Assembly: GCF_039537705.1 (NCBI RefSeq)
Contig: NZ_BAABBA010000001.1
Coordinates: 1 to 64,000 of the forward strand
Origin: Georgenia daeguensis
GTDB taxonomy: Bacteria; Actinomycetota; Actinomycetes; Actinomycetales; Actinomycetaceae
Length of the DNA: 64,000 nucleotides
Direction of reading: 5' to 3'
Shown here: positions 40,797-49,028 of the stretch, piece after piece
Layout: every line of letters begins with the position of its first letter
Position numbering within the stretch: position 1 is the stretch's first letter
Position numbers and translations under genes: made by a program
Notes under the pieces: model-generated
Databases searched by the model: none
Seen by the model: only the letters and a program-made list of their open reading frames with translations
What the model was told of the DNA's origin: nothing

Positions 40797-43112
40797 TCAG
40801 CCCGCGTGCGCCGGAGCCGGGACGGCGTCCCGCTCGGCGTGCCGGTCCTCGTCGCGGGGGACCCGGCGTGTCCACGGCCACCACGCGGAGCGCCCGATGT
40901 CGTGGACGATCCCGGGGACCAGGAGGCTGCGGACCACGAACGTGTCGATGAGGACGCCGACCGCCACGATGAACGCCAGCTGCAGCAGGAACAGCAGGGG
41001 GATCACCGCCAGCGCGCTGAACGTGGCCGCCAGCACCAGGCCCGCGGAGGTGATGACACCGCCGGTGACCGCCAGTCCCCGGCGCACCCCCTCGCGGGTC
41101 CCGTGCTGCAGGGACTCCTCCCGCACCCGCGTCATGAGGAAGATCGAGTAGTCGATGCCCAGCGCCACGAGGAAGACGAACCCGTACAGCGGCACCGTGG
41201 CGTCCGCCCCGGGCAGGTCGAGCACGTGGTTGAACACCACGGCAGCCAGGCCCATGGTGGCGCCGAACGAGAGCAGGTTCGCGGCGAGCAGCACGAGCGG
41301 GGCGACCACCGCGCGCAGCAGCAGCGCCAGCATGACGAAGATGACGACCAGGACCACCGGGATGATCGTGCGCAGGTCGCGGGCGGAGGTCTGCTGCGTG
41401 TCGAGGCGCTCCGCCGCCGCGCCGCCGACGAGCGCGTCCGGCTCCACCTCGTGGACCGCCTCGCGCACGTCGGCCACGGTGCCGAGCGCGGCCTGGGACT
41501 CGGCGGAGTCCTCGAGCACCACCTCCACCCGGACGCGGCCGTCGACGACGATCGGGGCGGCGTCCTGCCCGCCCGGCCCACCTTGTGCGCCCTGCGGGTC
41601 CTGCGCGCCGGCCGGGGCACCACCCCGGGCGGCGGCGTCCTCGGCGAGCACCGAGGCGCCCAGCACTCCGTCGACCCCCTGCGCAGCCGTGACCACGGCG
41701 TCGGCGGAGCCCTCGGGGGCGATGACGATCGTCGGCTCGACCTGGCCGGCCTCGAAGTGACGGGCCAGCACCTCCCCGCCCGTGACGGCCTCGACCTCGC
41801 TGAGGAAGATGTCCGAGTCGCTGGTGCCCTCGGCACGCAGGGTCGGGACGAAGGCGGCGGCCCCGGCGAGCACGACGGCGGTCAGCACCCAGACCGGGCG
41901 GTCGTGGCGGGCGACGAACCCGGCGAGTCGCGCCCACAGCCCCGCGCGCTCGGCGCGGGCCTCGGCGGGCCGGTCGACCTCGTGCCGGCCCGCCGGGCGG
42001 ACGTAGTGCGGCGTACGGGGCCAGAACACGTAGCGGGAGCGACGCCCGCCGACCAGGAGCATCGCCGGCAGCAGCGTCAGCGCGGCCAGCACCGAGGAGG
42101 CGATGCCGACGGCGCCCACCGGGCCGAGGCTCGAGTTGGAGCCGAGGTCGGACAGGAGCAGGCACAGCAGCCCGACGATCACCGTGCCCGCGCTGGCCAG
42201 GATCGGCTCGAGCGAGGCGCGCCAGGCGGCCCGCATGGCGTCGGCCGGATGGGCGTGGCGGGTCAGCTCCTCGCGGTAGCGCGCCACGAGAAGCAGCGAG
42301 TAGTCGGTCGCGGCGCCGATGACGAGGATCGACAGGATCCCCTGGCCCTGGCCGTTGAGCTGGATGACGTCCGCCGCCGCGAGGGGCTTGATCACGAGGG
42401 CCGCCAGGCACAGCCCGAACACCGCCGTGAGCAGTACGGCGAACGGCAGCGACGGGGAGCGGTAGACGATCACGAGGATCACCAGGACCACGACGAGCGC
42501 GACGCCGAGCAGGATGCCGTCGATGCCGCCGAACGCGGAGACGAGGTCCGCGACGTAGCCCGCCGGACCGGTCACGTAGACCGCCAGGCCCGCGCCCTCG
42601 AGCGTCTCGCCGCCCGCGTCGCGCAGGGCGTCGACGGCGACGTTGACGAGGCGTTCCTCGTCCGCGCCCACGAGCTCGTTGGCCCGGTCGGCGTCGAGCG
42701 CGACGGGGACGAGGACTGCCTCGCCGTCCTGGGACGGCACGGCGGCGACGGGACCGGTGAGCGCGTCCCCGAGGGCGCCGCCGCCCGGCAGCTCCAGCTC
42801 GGGCACCGCGGCGGCGAACTCCTGCGCCGCGGTGATCTGCTGCGGCGTCAGTGCGCCGCCGTCGGGCACGGTGGCGACGACGAGGGCCGGCAGGCTCGTG
42901 GTGTCGACGAACTCCCGGCCGGCCTCGGCGGCCAGCGTGGACTCGGCGCTCGCGGGCAGGAAGGCGGCCGCGTCGTTCTCCTGGACCTGGGACAGGGTGC
43001 CCTGCGCCATGCCGCCGGCGGCACCGACGCCGAGCCAGAGAAGGAGGACCGCCACGAGGGCGAGGGCGCGCAGGACGGCCCCGCGGCGGGATCGGGCGGC
43101 GGTGTGGCTCAT
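40797..43112 (-). CDS. MMPL/RND-family membrane transporter
   Basis: A 771-residue exporter with the two-half RND layout: TM1, an extracytoplasmic domain, TM2-6, then the same again. GAATDYSLLLVARYREEL and ALGIDYSIFLMTRVREE are the conserved proton-relay GxxxDY helices of the two halves. Actinobacterial MMPL proteins export lipids, siderophores or drugs. It is divergent from a marR gene across a 98-bp region containing an inverted repeat, so it is probably a regulated drug or lipid exporter. Confidence 0.94.
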   Translation of the reverse strand: MSHTAARSRRGAVLRALALVAVLLLWLGVGAAGGMAQGTLSQVQENDAAAFLPASAESTLAAEAGREFVDTTSLPALVVATVPDGGALTPQQITAAQEFAAAVPELELPGGGALGDALTGPVAAVPSQDGEAVLVPVALDADRANELVGADEERLVNVAVDALRDAGGETLEGAGLAVYVTGPAGYVADLVSAFGGIDGILLGVALVVVLVILVIVYRSPSLPFAVLLTAVFGLCLAALVIKPLAAADVIQLNGQGQGILSILVIGAATDYSLLLVARYREELTRHAHPADAMRAAWRASLEPILASAGTVIVGLLCLLLSDLGSNSSLGPVGAVGIASSVLAALTLLPAMLLVGGRRSRYVFWPRTPHYVRPAGRHEVDRPAEARAERAGLWARLAGFVARHDRPVWVLTAVVLAGAAAFVPTLRAEGTSDSDIFLSEVEAVTGGEVLARHFEAGQVEPTIVIAPEGSADAVVTAAQGVDGVLGASVLAEDAAARGGAPAGAQDPQGAQGGPGGQDAAPIVVDGRVRVEVVLEDSAESQAALGTVADVREAVHEVEPDALVGGAAAERLDTQQTSARDLRTIIPVVLVVIFVMLALLLRAVVAPLVLLAANLLSFGATMGLAAVVFNHVLDLPGADATVPLYGFVFLVALGIDYSIFLMTRVREESLQHGTREGVRRGLAVTGGVITSAGLVLAATFSALAVIPLLFLLQLAFIVAVGVLIDTFVVRSLLVPGIVHDIGRSAWWPWTRRVPRDEDRHAERDAVPAPAHAG

Positions 43113-43129
43113 CGGGGTCTCCAGGAGAA

Positions 43130-43147
43130 TACTAAGGGTGCTGAGTA
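43130..43147. promoter_or_regulatory. Candidate MarR operator
   Basis: TACTAAG-GGTG-CTGAGTA is an inverted repeat with one mismatch between the 7-bp arms. It overlaps TAGTAT (minus strand, 43129-43134), the likely -10 of the MMPL gene, and lies upstream of marR. A MarR dimer bound here could block both promoters. Confidence 0.55.
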
Positions 43148-43210
43148 ATCATGCGGTGCGCCGTCGTCGCGTGCAACCACGGCACGGAGCGGTGCGGGAG
43201 GATGGGCGGC

Positions 43211-43729
43211 GTGACTCGACGACCGGTGGCCCAGGACCAGGGGCGAGCTGTCGACCCGGGGAGCGCCGGTCCGGAGACCTGGCCCACCGGCCGGCTGCTC
43301 TCGATGGCGGCGCGTCGGGTCGAGCGCTCGTGGGACGCCTACCTGGAGCAGTGGTCGCTCACGCACGCCACCCTGCCCGTGCTGGCGGTGCTCTCCGCCG
43401 GCCCGCGCTCGCAGCGTGAGGTCGCACGCGCCCTGAAGGTCACCGAGCAGACGACGAGCCGGATGCTCGTAGGGCTCGAGCAGGTGGGGTACCTGCGCCG
43501 TGAGCCCCACGCCGCCGACCGCCGTCGCCACGTCGTGGCCCTCACCGACGCCGGCCTGGCGGCGCTCCGGGCGATCGACGACCCGACCGTCCTGGAGAGG
43601 ATGGTGTCCGCCTCGCTGACCGCCGACCAGGTGGGCGAGCTGCGCGCGATGCTGCTGACCATCATCGACGCCGAGCGGGCCCCGGGCGGTCAGGGCGGGG
43701 AGGCTGACGGTCAGCGCGCCGGCGTCTGA
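43211..43729 (+). CDS. MarR-family transcriptional regulator
   Basis: A 172-residue dimeric winged-helix regulator. SMAARRVERSWDAYLEQWSLTHATLPVLAVL is the helical dimer region, SQREVARALKVTEQTTSRMLVGLEQVGYLRRE the recognition helix and DRRRHVVALTDAGLAALR the wing. The GTG start (MTRRPVAQDQG) follows GGGAGG; an ATG 20 codons upstream gives an odd extension. Divergent from the MMPL exporter, it is probably its repressor, with ligand unknown. Confidence 0.92.
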   Translation: MTRRPVAQDQGRAVDPGSAGPETWPTGRLLSMAARRVERSWDAYLEQWSLTHATLPVLAVLSAGPRSQREVARALKVTEQTTSRMLVGLEQVGYLRREPHAADRRRHVVALTDAGLAALRAIDDPTVLERMVSASLTADQVGELRAMLLTIIDAERAPGGQGGEADGQRAGV

Positions 43730-43793
43730 CGCTGGTAGGAATTCCGTCGGGACCTGCGGTCACGCCGGCCCGGTGAGAGAGGACGTGCACCAC

Positions 43794-44768
43794 ATGGCCC
43801 CGGTGATCGGACCGTCCGAGCTCCCGCCCGAGCAGGTCGAGGCGCTGCGGGAGCGGGCCAGGCGCTGGGCCGCCGAGGCCAGAGGGTACGAGTGGGGCAC
43901 CGTCGACCTCGACGGGCTCCGCCGCGGCACCGGTCTGCCCCCGGAGCAGCTTCGTGCGCTGCTGGCCGGCGTGAGCGACCGCTACGGCACACCGCTGCCG
44001 ATGCGCGGCGAGCTCCCCGCCGTGATGCCCGGTCTGGTGAAGAACGCCGATGTCGAGGACTGGAGCAGCGGGGTCTACGACTTCCTCGCCCACGTGGTTC
44101 TGCGCGCCAACGGCATCGCGACCGACCCGGCCGTCGACGCCTACGAGGCGTATGCGGACCGCTTCGCGAGCCTCGATCACGACCTCGCGTCCGACGTCGA
44201 CGCCCCGGCCGTCCAGCTCGCCGACCTCACGCATCGGATCGCCGGCGTCGCCGCGGACGCCTCGCTCCTCATGGATCCCGTCCAGCTGGGGCTGCGCCCC
44301 ACCGACGCGCCGCCCGGGGCGCCCGCGCTGCGATGGATCACCGGAGCGGGCCCGATGGGTGTGGTCCGCGCCGTCCGCGAGGGCCAGGCACGCATCCGTG
44401 GCGCCGAGTACCACGTGCTCGGGGAGACCACGCTTCCGGTGACGTCGGACGAGGTCGTCGCCCAGCTGCAGGCCCGGCTCGGCGACCGCGCGCGGGTGTG
44501 GTCGCAGGTGATGAGTGTGGTGATCTGGTGCTCGGACAAGGAGACGGTCGTCCGTGCCTTCGAGGTCTGCCGCGAGCTGGACCTGTTCGCCAACGTGTAC
44601 GACCTGGGTGCGTCGTGGACAGCGAGCCGGTACCACAACAGGCAGGGCGAGGACGGCGAGTACTCGATCGCGCGACGGGCGGAGCCCGAGAAGTACCGCC
44701 TGGGCGAGGTCGTGCTGCCACCGGCCCACGCCTACCCGGTCAGCTGGACAGTGGCCGCGCGCGACTGA
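43794..44768 (+). CDS. Protein of unknown function (324 aa)
   Basis: I do not recognise this protein. It is soluble, with no signal or TM. It has a helical N-terminus (EQVEALRERARRWAAEARGYEW) and an odd central part with a duplicated tone (VAADASLLMDPVQLGLRP, WITGAGPMGVVRAVREG). The C-terminal part contains VWSQVMSVVIWCSDKETVVRAFEVCRELDLFANVYDLGAS and WTASRYHNRQGEDGEYSIARR, which looks like a compact alpha/beta domain. Starts at 43773 (GTG) and 43785 (GTG) are also possible; AGAGAGGA lies between. It stands alone before a GT2 gene. Confidence 0.6.
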   Translation: MAPVIGPSELPPEQVEALRERARRWAAEARGYEWGTVDLDGLRRGTGLPPEQLRALLAGVSDRYGTPLPMRGELPAVMPGLVKNADVEDWSSGVYDFLAHVVLRANGIATDPAVDAYEAYADRFASLDHDLASDVDAPAVQLADLTHRIAGVAADASLLMDPVQLGLRPTDAPPGAPALRWITGAGPMGVVRAVREGQARIRGAEYHVLGETTLPVTSDEVVAQLQARLGDRARVWSQVMSVVIWCSDKETVVRAFEVCRELDLFANVYDLGASWTASRYHNRQGEDGEYSIARRAEPEKYRLGEVVLPPAHAYPVSWTVAARD

Positions 44769-44927
44769 CCACGCGGCGCGCGACTGACCACGCCGCGGGC
44801 GCCAGGCCTGCCCTCGAACATTGCCCACCGTGCCTCTTCTCCAGATGCGAGCACCTCCTCCCCGTGCCACCGTGACGGCGACCGACCACGCCGGAGAGGG
44901 AGGGACTGTCATGGCGGGACGCCAGGC

Positions 44928-45848
44928 ATGAGTCCGGAGGATCCGCGGGTCACGGTGGTCGTCGTCAGCCAGAACCGCCGCGACGAGCTGCTCGCCTCGC
45001 TCGCCCGCCACCGCGCCTCGGTGATCTACGTGGACAACGCCTCGGCCGACGGCAGCGCCGTCGCCGTCCGTGAGCGGTTCCCGCACGTCGAGGTGGTCCG
45101 GCTGTGCCGAAACGCCGGCGCCTACGCCCGGACGGTCGGCGCGCGTCGCGCGCGCACCCCGTTCGTCGCCTTCGCCGACGACGACTCCTGGTGGGCGCCC
45201 GGGGCGCTCGCGGCAGGCGCCGCCACCCTGGCCGACCACTCGGGCCTGGGCCTGCTGAACGCGCGGATCCTCGTCGGGCCCGAGGCCCGGACCGACCCCG
45301 TCAGCGAGGTGATGGCGCGATCGCCGCTCCCGCGCCCGCCGGGCGTCCCCGGCGTGCCGATCCTCGGCTTCGTGGCCTGCGCGGCCATGGTGCGGCGGGA
45401 GGCCTTCCTCGCCGCGGGCGGCTTCGACCCGGTGGTGCGGTTTCCCGGCGAGGAGGAGCGTCTGGCGATCGACCTCGCCGCCGGCGGCTGGGCGATGAGC
45501 TACGTCGACGACGTCGTCGTGCACCACCACCCCTCACCCGTGCGCCACACTCCGGCGCGGCGCGTCCGCGCCATGACCCGCGCCTCCGTGCTCACCGGCG
45601 TCATGCGCCTGCCGCGGGACGCCGCCGTCGGCCGGTTCCGGCGTGCGCTGGGGTCCGGACCCGCGCAACGGTCGGGCGCACTGGATGCGTTGCGCGAGCT
45701 TCCCGCGGCGCTGCGGGCCAGGCGGCCGGCCCCGGCGGACGTGCTCAGCCAGCTCGAGCTGCTGTCCGTGACGGCAGACCGGCCGGACGACCGGCCGCCC
45801 GAAGAACGCGTCCCGGCGGGCGCACGAGGCTACGGAGGTGGCGCATGA
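44928..45848 (+). CDS. Family 2 glycosyltransferase
   Basis: A 306-residue GT-A enzyme. VTVVVVSQNRRDELLASLARH and VIYVDNASADGS form the donor site, FADDDSWWAPG the DxD-type metal motif and GEEERLAIDLAAGGWAM the acceptor block. It is paralogous to 34860-35759. It overlaps the UDP-sugar decarboxylase-like gene by 4 nt (ATGA), so it may use UDP-xylose or UDP-glucuronate; this is inference from coupling only. Confidence 0.92.
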   Translation: MSPEDPRVTVVVVSQNRRDELLASLARHRASVIYVDNASADGSAVAVRERFPHVEVVRLCRNAGAYARTVGARRARTPFVAFADDDSWWAPGALAAGAATLADHSGLGLLNARILVGPEARTDPVSEVMARSPLPRPPGVPGVPILGFVACAAMVRREAFLAAGGFDPVVRFPGEEERLAIDLAAGGWAMSYVDDVVVHHHPSPVRHTPARRVRAMTRASVLTGVMRLPRDAAVGRFRRALGSGPAQRSGALDALRELPAALRARRPAPADVLSQLELLSVTADRPDDRPPEERVPAGARGYGGGA

Positions 45849-46831
45849 GAACGGTGCGGAGCGCGTCCGGGCGGGACCACGCGCCGGACCGGAGAGCCGT
45901 GGTCACGGGTGGTGCGGGATTCCTCGGCAGCCATCTGTGCGAGACGCTGCTCGCCGACGGGTGGGCGGTGGTCTGCCTGGACAACTTCCTCACCGGCACG
46001 CCGGGCAACGTCGCCCACCTGGTGGGCCGGCCGGGGTTCGAGCTGGTGCACTGCGACGTCACCGAGAACGCCCACGTTCGCGGCGACGTCGACCTGGTGC
46101 TGCACTTCGCCTCCCCGGCCTCCCCGGTGGACTACCTCGAGATGCCCATCGAGACGCTCCGCGTGGGGTCGGTCGGCACCGAGCGCGCTCTGGGAGTCGC
46201 CCGGGACAAGAGCGCGCGGTTCGTGCTCGCCTCGACCTCCGAGGTCTACGGCGACCCGCAGGTGCACCCTCAGCCAGAGGACTACTGGGGCCACGTCAAC
46301 CCGATCGGCCCGCGCGGGGTCTACGACGAGGCCAAGCGGTACGCCGAGGCGCTGGTCACCGCCTACCGGTCGACGCACGGCGTGGACACCGGCATCGTTC
46401 GGATCTTCAACACCTACGGCCCGCGGATGCGGCCCGACGACGGGCGCGCGATCCCGACGTTCATCCGCCAGGCGCTCGCGGACGAGCCGATCACCGTGGC
46501 CGGTGACGGCACGCAGACCAGGTCCGTGTGCTATGTCGACGACCTGGTTGCCGGTGTGCTGGCCATGGCGGCCAGCGCGCACGCCGGGCCGGTGAACATC
46601 GGCAACCCCCACGAGCGGTCGGTCCTCCAGATCGCCGAGGACGTCCGCGCCGCCACCGGCTCCCGCTCGGAGATCACGTTCGTCGGCCGGCCGACGGACG
46701 ACCCGGAGGTACGCCGTCCGGACACCACGCTCGCCGCCGAGGTCCTCGGCTGGCACCCCACCGTGACGTGGGAGGAAGGGCTGGGCCGGACCGTCGCCTG
46801 GTTCCGGGAAGCCCTGAGCGCCAGCGCCTGA
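45845..46831 (+). CDS. NAD-dependent epimerase, UDP-glucuronate decarboxylase-like
   Basis: A 328-residue extended SDR. VVTGGAGFLGSHLCETLL is the NAD loop, HFASPASPVDYLEMPIETLRVGS the sugar-binding block typical of UDP-glucuronate decarboxylases (UXS), YDEAKRYAE the YxxxK pair and RIFNTYGPRMRPDDGRAIPTF the nucleotide-sugar site. It should make UDP-xylose from UDP-glucuronate, though dTDP-glucose dehydratase-like activity cannot be excluded. It is translationally coupled to the GT2 gene. Confidence 0.9.
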   Translation: MRTVRSASGRDHAPDRRAVVTGGAGFLGSHLCETLLADGWAVVCLDNFLTGTPGNVAHLVGRPGFELVHCDVTENAHVRGDVDLVLHFASPASPVDYLEMPIETLRVGSVGTERALGVARDKSARFVLASTSEVYGDPQVHPQPEDYWGHVNPIGPRGVYDEAKRYAEALVTAYRSTHGVDTGIVRIFNTYGPRMRPDDGRAIPTFIRQALADEPITVAGDGTQTRSVCYVDDLVAGVLAMAASAHAGPVNIGNPHERSVLQIAEDVRAATGSRSEITFVGRPTDDPEVRRPDTTLAAEVLGWHPTVTWEEGLGRTVAWFREALSASA

Positions 46832-46904
46832 GCTCGCTGTCCACAGTGCTGACCAGCGGCGATGGCGGTGAAGGGAGCGATGTCAGACCCCTGCCCTAGT
46901 GTTT

Positions 46905-46918
46905 CGAACATCAGTTCA
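46905..46918 (+). promoter_or_regulatory. Possible LexA (SOS) box at the HNH gene promoter
   Basis: CGAACATCAGTTCA matches the actinobacterial SOS box CGAAC-N4-GTTCG in 9 of 10 defined positions. It starts 2 nt after TAGTGT (46897-46902), a good -10, so it would cover the start of transcription of the DUF222/HNH gene. Confidence 0.5.
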
Positions 46919-46947
46919 CGGCGTGGTGGGTGAGGGGGTGAGCGGGC

Positions 46948-49014
46948 GTGGTCGCGATCCAGACGGAGCGGCGGGCGGGCAACGGGCCGGCGCCGACGAC
47001 GAGCGCCGCGGCCATCCTGGCGGCGGACCCGGCCGCGCCGGCGGGTCCGGCCGCGCTGCTCACCCGGCTGCGTGATGCGGCCGAGGCCCTGCGGGTCGGA
47101 GCCCCGCCGACCGGCGCGACCGGTTGGGAGCATGCCGAGCGGGAAGGGGCGATCACCGCGCTGGACGCCGTGATCCAGGACCTGACGCTCTACAGGGGCA
47201 AGGTCCTGCTGGCCCATCGCGAGGACGGCCGGTGGGGAAGTGCCCGGGACCGCGACTACGCCGACTGGCGCGCCCGGACCACCGGGACCGGGCGCGGGGC
47301 CGCGCTCGGCGAGCTGCAGGTAGCTGAGGGTCTGCAGGCGATGCCCGAGGTCGAGGCCGGCGTCGCCGCCGGAGAGCTGACCCTGGAGCACGCCAAGGCC
47401 CTGGCGCGGTTGCGGGCCGGCGCCTCGGAGGAGGTCCGGGCCGCCCTGGACGGCGGGATGGCCGCCGACCTGGCCGCGAAGGGCAAGGGCCTGTCCGCCC
47501 CGGAGCTGGCCAAGGCGGCGAAGAAGGCCGCCGCCACGGTGGACGCGCGCGCTGCGCAGGCATCTTTCGAGGCCACCTGGCGACGCCGGGCGGTCACCAC
47601 CGCCCGCAGCGGGGGTGGGCGCACCGGAACCTGGGTGCTGGACGAGATCTCCGGCACCATCGTGGAAACCGCCCTGGATGCGGTCGCCGGCGCCCCGGCC
47701 GCCGACGACGATCGCACCCGGGGCCAGCGCCTGGCTGACGCCCTCGTCACGATGGCTTCGCGCACCCTGCAGACCGGGTCGGACCTCAACGGCGCGCAGG
47801 TCCGCCCCCACATCGCCCTGATCACCGACGAGGAGACGTGGGCTGCCGCCCGCCGCCACTGCCAGGCGGTCGAGGACGCGACCGGCGCCGCGGTCGAGGC
47901 CACCCACGGCAGCGGCGCCGCGTTCGGCCTCGACGCGGACGGGCGCCCGCGCACCACCGCCGCCGTCGACGTCGGCGACGGCCGCCGCACCAGAGGCACC
48001 GGTGCCGGTGCCGGTGACCCGTCGGGAGGCGGCTGCGCACTGAGCGCCCGTCCCGCTCCTGGCCCGTCGGCGGTGCCGGACCTTCCGCCGGTCGCGCCCG
48101 CCGAGCTGGAGGACGGCACGCTCGTCCCGCTGGGTGAGCTGATCCGGCTGATGTGCGACTGCGAGATGACCCGGGTCGTCATGGACGCCGACTCCCAGGT
48201 CCTCGACGTCGGGCTGACCCAGCGCACCTACGCCAAGGAACTACGCCGCGCGGTGACCACCCGGGACAGGCACTGCCAGTGGCCCGGCTGCCGGATCCGC
48301 GCCTCCTGGTCCGAGGTCCACCACATCACCTGGTACTCCCGCGGCGGGCCGACCTCCGTGGACAACGGCATCACCGCCTGCACCTACCACCACCACGTCA
48401 TCCACCGCGACCACGTCCGCATCGTCCCTCTGGCCGACGGGTTCGCCTTCTACCGGGCCGAGGGAACCCTCATCGGCACCACAAGACGTGACGCCCGCCG
48501 GAGACGGCCGAAAGTGCCGGCGGGTGCCGGCACCGCCGGAACCGGGGGAGGTGCGGCAGGCCAGTCAGGCTGGGCCGATGATCGCATGCCCGCCCCCGCC
48601 CCTACTCACGCCGAGCTGCTCGCCGTCCACGAGAAGATCACGGCCAGCAACGGCCGGCCACCGGCCGGCCTGCTTGATGCGCTGACCAGATCCACAGCAC
48701 CGGAGGATCCCGCCATCCTCGCCAGATCGACGGCACCGCCGGATGACCGTGTCGCGCCGTCGCCACAAGCGGCACTGTCGGGCGCTCCACCCGCAATGTG
48801 GGACGCCCCTCTCCTCGGCCAGCTATCCGCACCGTCGGGCGCTCCACCGACACCGTGGGACGCCTCTCTCCTCGACCAGCCAGCCGAACCGTCGGGCGCT
48901 CCACCCGCACCGTGGGACGCCCCTCTCCTCGGCCAGCTAGCCGCACCGTCGGGCGCTCCACCGACACCGTGGGACGTCTCGCTCCTCGACCAGCCAGCCG
49001 AACCACCGTTCTGA
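46948..49014 (+). CDS. DUF222 and HNH endonuclease protein with C-terminal repeats
   Basis: A 688-residue protein. The N-terminal DUF222 region (residues about 40-380) is helical (ERREGAITALDAVIQDLTLYRG, LTLEHAKALARLRAG). The HNH nuclease near residues 430-490 is intact: RDRHCQWPGCRIRASWSEVHHITWYSRGG and ACTYHHHVIHRDHVRI carry the Cys pair and HH/N/H metal-site residues. The last 78 residues are four 19-aa repeats (SGAPP-x-x-WD...). GTG start after GAGGGGG. The family is multi-copy in actinobacteria, with suspected mobile-DNA or DNA-damage links. A possible SOS box lies at its promoter. Confidence 0.93.
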   Translation: MVAIQTERRAGNGPAPTTSAAAILAADPAAPAGPAALLTRLRDAAEALRVGAPPTGATGWEHAEREGAITALDAVIQDLTLYRGKVLLAHREDGRWGSARDRDYADWRARTTGTGRGAALGELQVAEGLQAMPEVEAGVAAGELTLEHAKALARLRAGASEEVRAALDGGMAADLAAKGKGLSAPELAKAAKKAAATVDARAAQASFEATWRRRAVTTARSGGGRTGTWVLDEISGTIVETALDAVAGAPAADDDRTRGQRLADALVTMASRTLQTGSDLNGAQVRPHIALITDEETWAAARRHCQAVEDATGAAVEATHGSGAAFGLDADGRPRTTAAVDVGDGRRTRGTGAGAGDPSGGGCALSARPAPGPSAVPDLPPVAPAELEDGTLVPLGELIRLMCDCEMTRVVMDADSQVLDVGLTQRTYAKELRRAVTTRDRHCQWPGCRIRASWSEVHHITWYSRGGPTSVDNGITACTYHHHVIHRDHVRIVPLADGFAFYRAEGTLIGTTRRDARRRRPKVPAGAGTAGTGGGAAGQSGWADDRMPAPAPTHAELLAVHEKITASNGRPPAGLLDALTRSTAPEDPAILARSTAPPDDRVAPSPQAALSGAPPAMWDAPLLGQLSAPSGAPPTPWDASLLDQPAEPSGAPPAPWDAPLLGQLAAPSGAPPTPWDVSLLDQPAEPPF
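48778..49005 (+). repeat. 57-bp tandem repeats, four units, in the HNH gene
   Basis: Units start at 48778, 48835, 48892 and 48949, each coding 19 residues beginning SGAPP. Units 1 and 3 (DAPLLGQL) resemble each other, as do 2 and 4 (SLLDQPAEP), so the array probably grew by duplication of a 114-bp pair. The reading frame is kept throughout. Confidence 0.95.
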
Positions 49015-49028
49015 CGGGCGATGCCCGC

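Noticed and set aside
48778..49005. CRISPR array
   Set aside because: The repeats are contiguous without spacers, lie in frame inside a coding gene and have no cas genes nearby.
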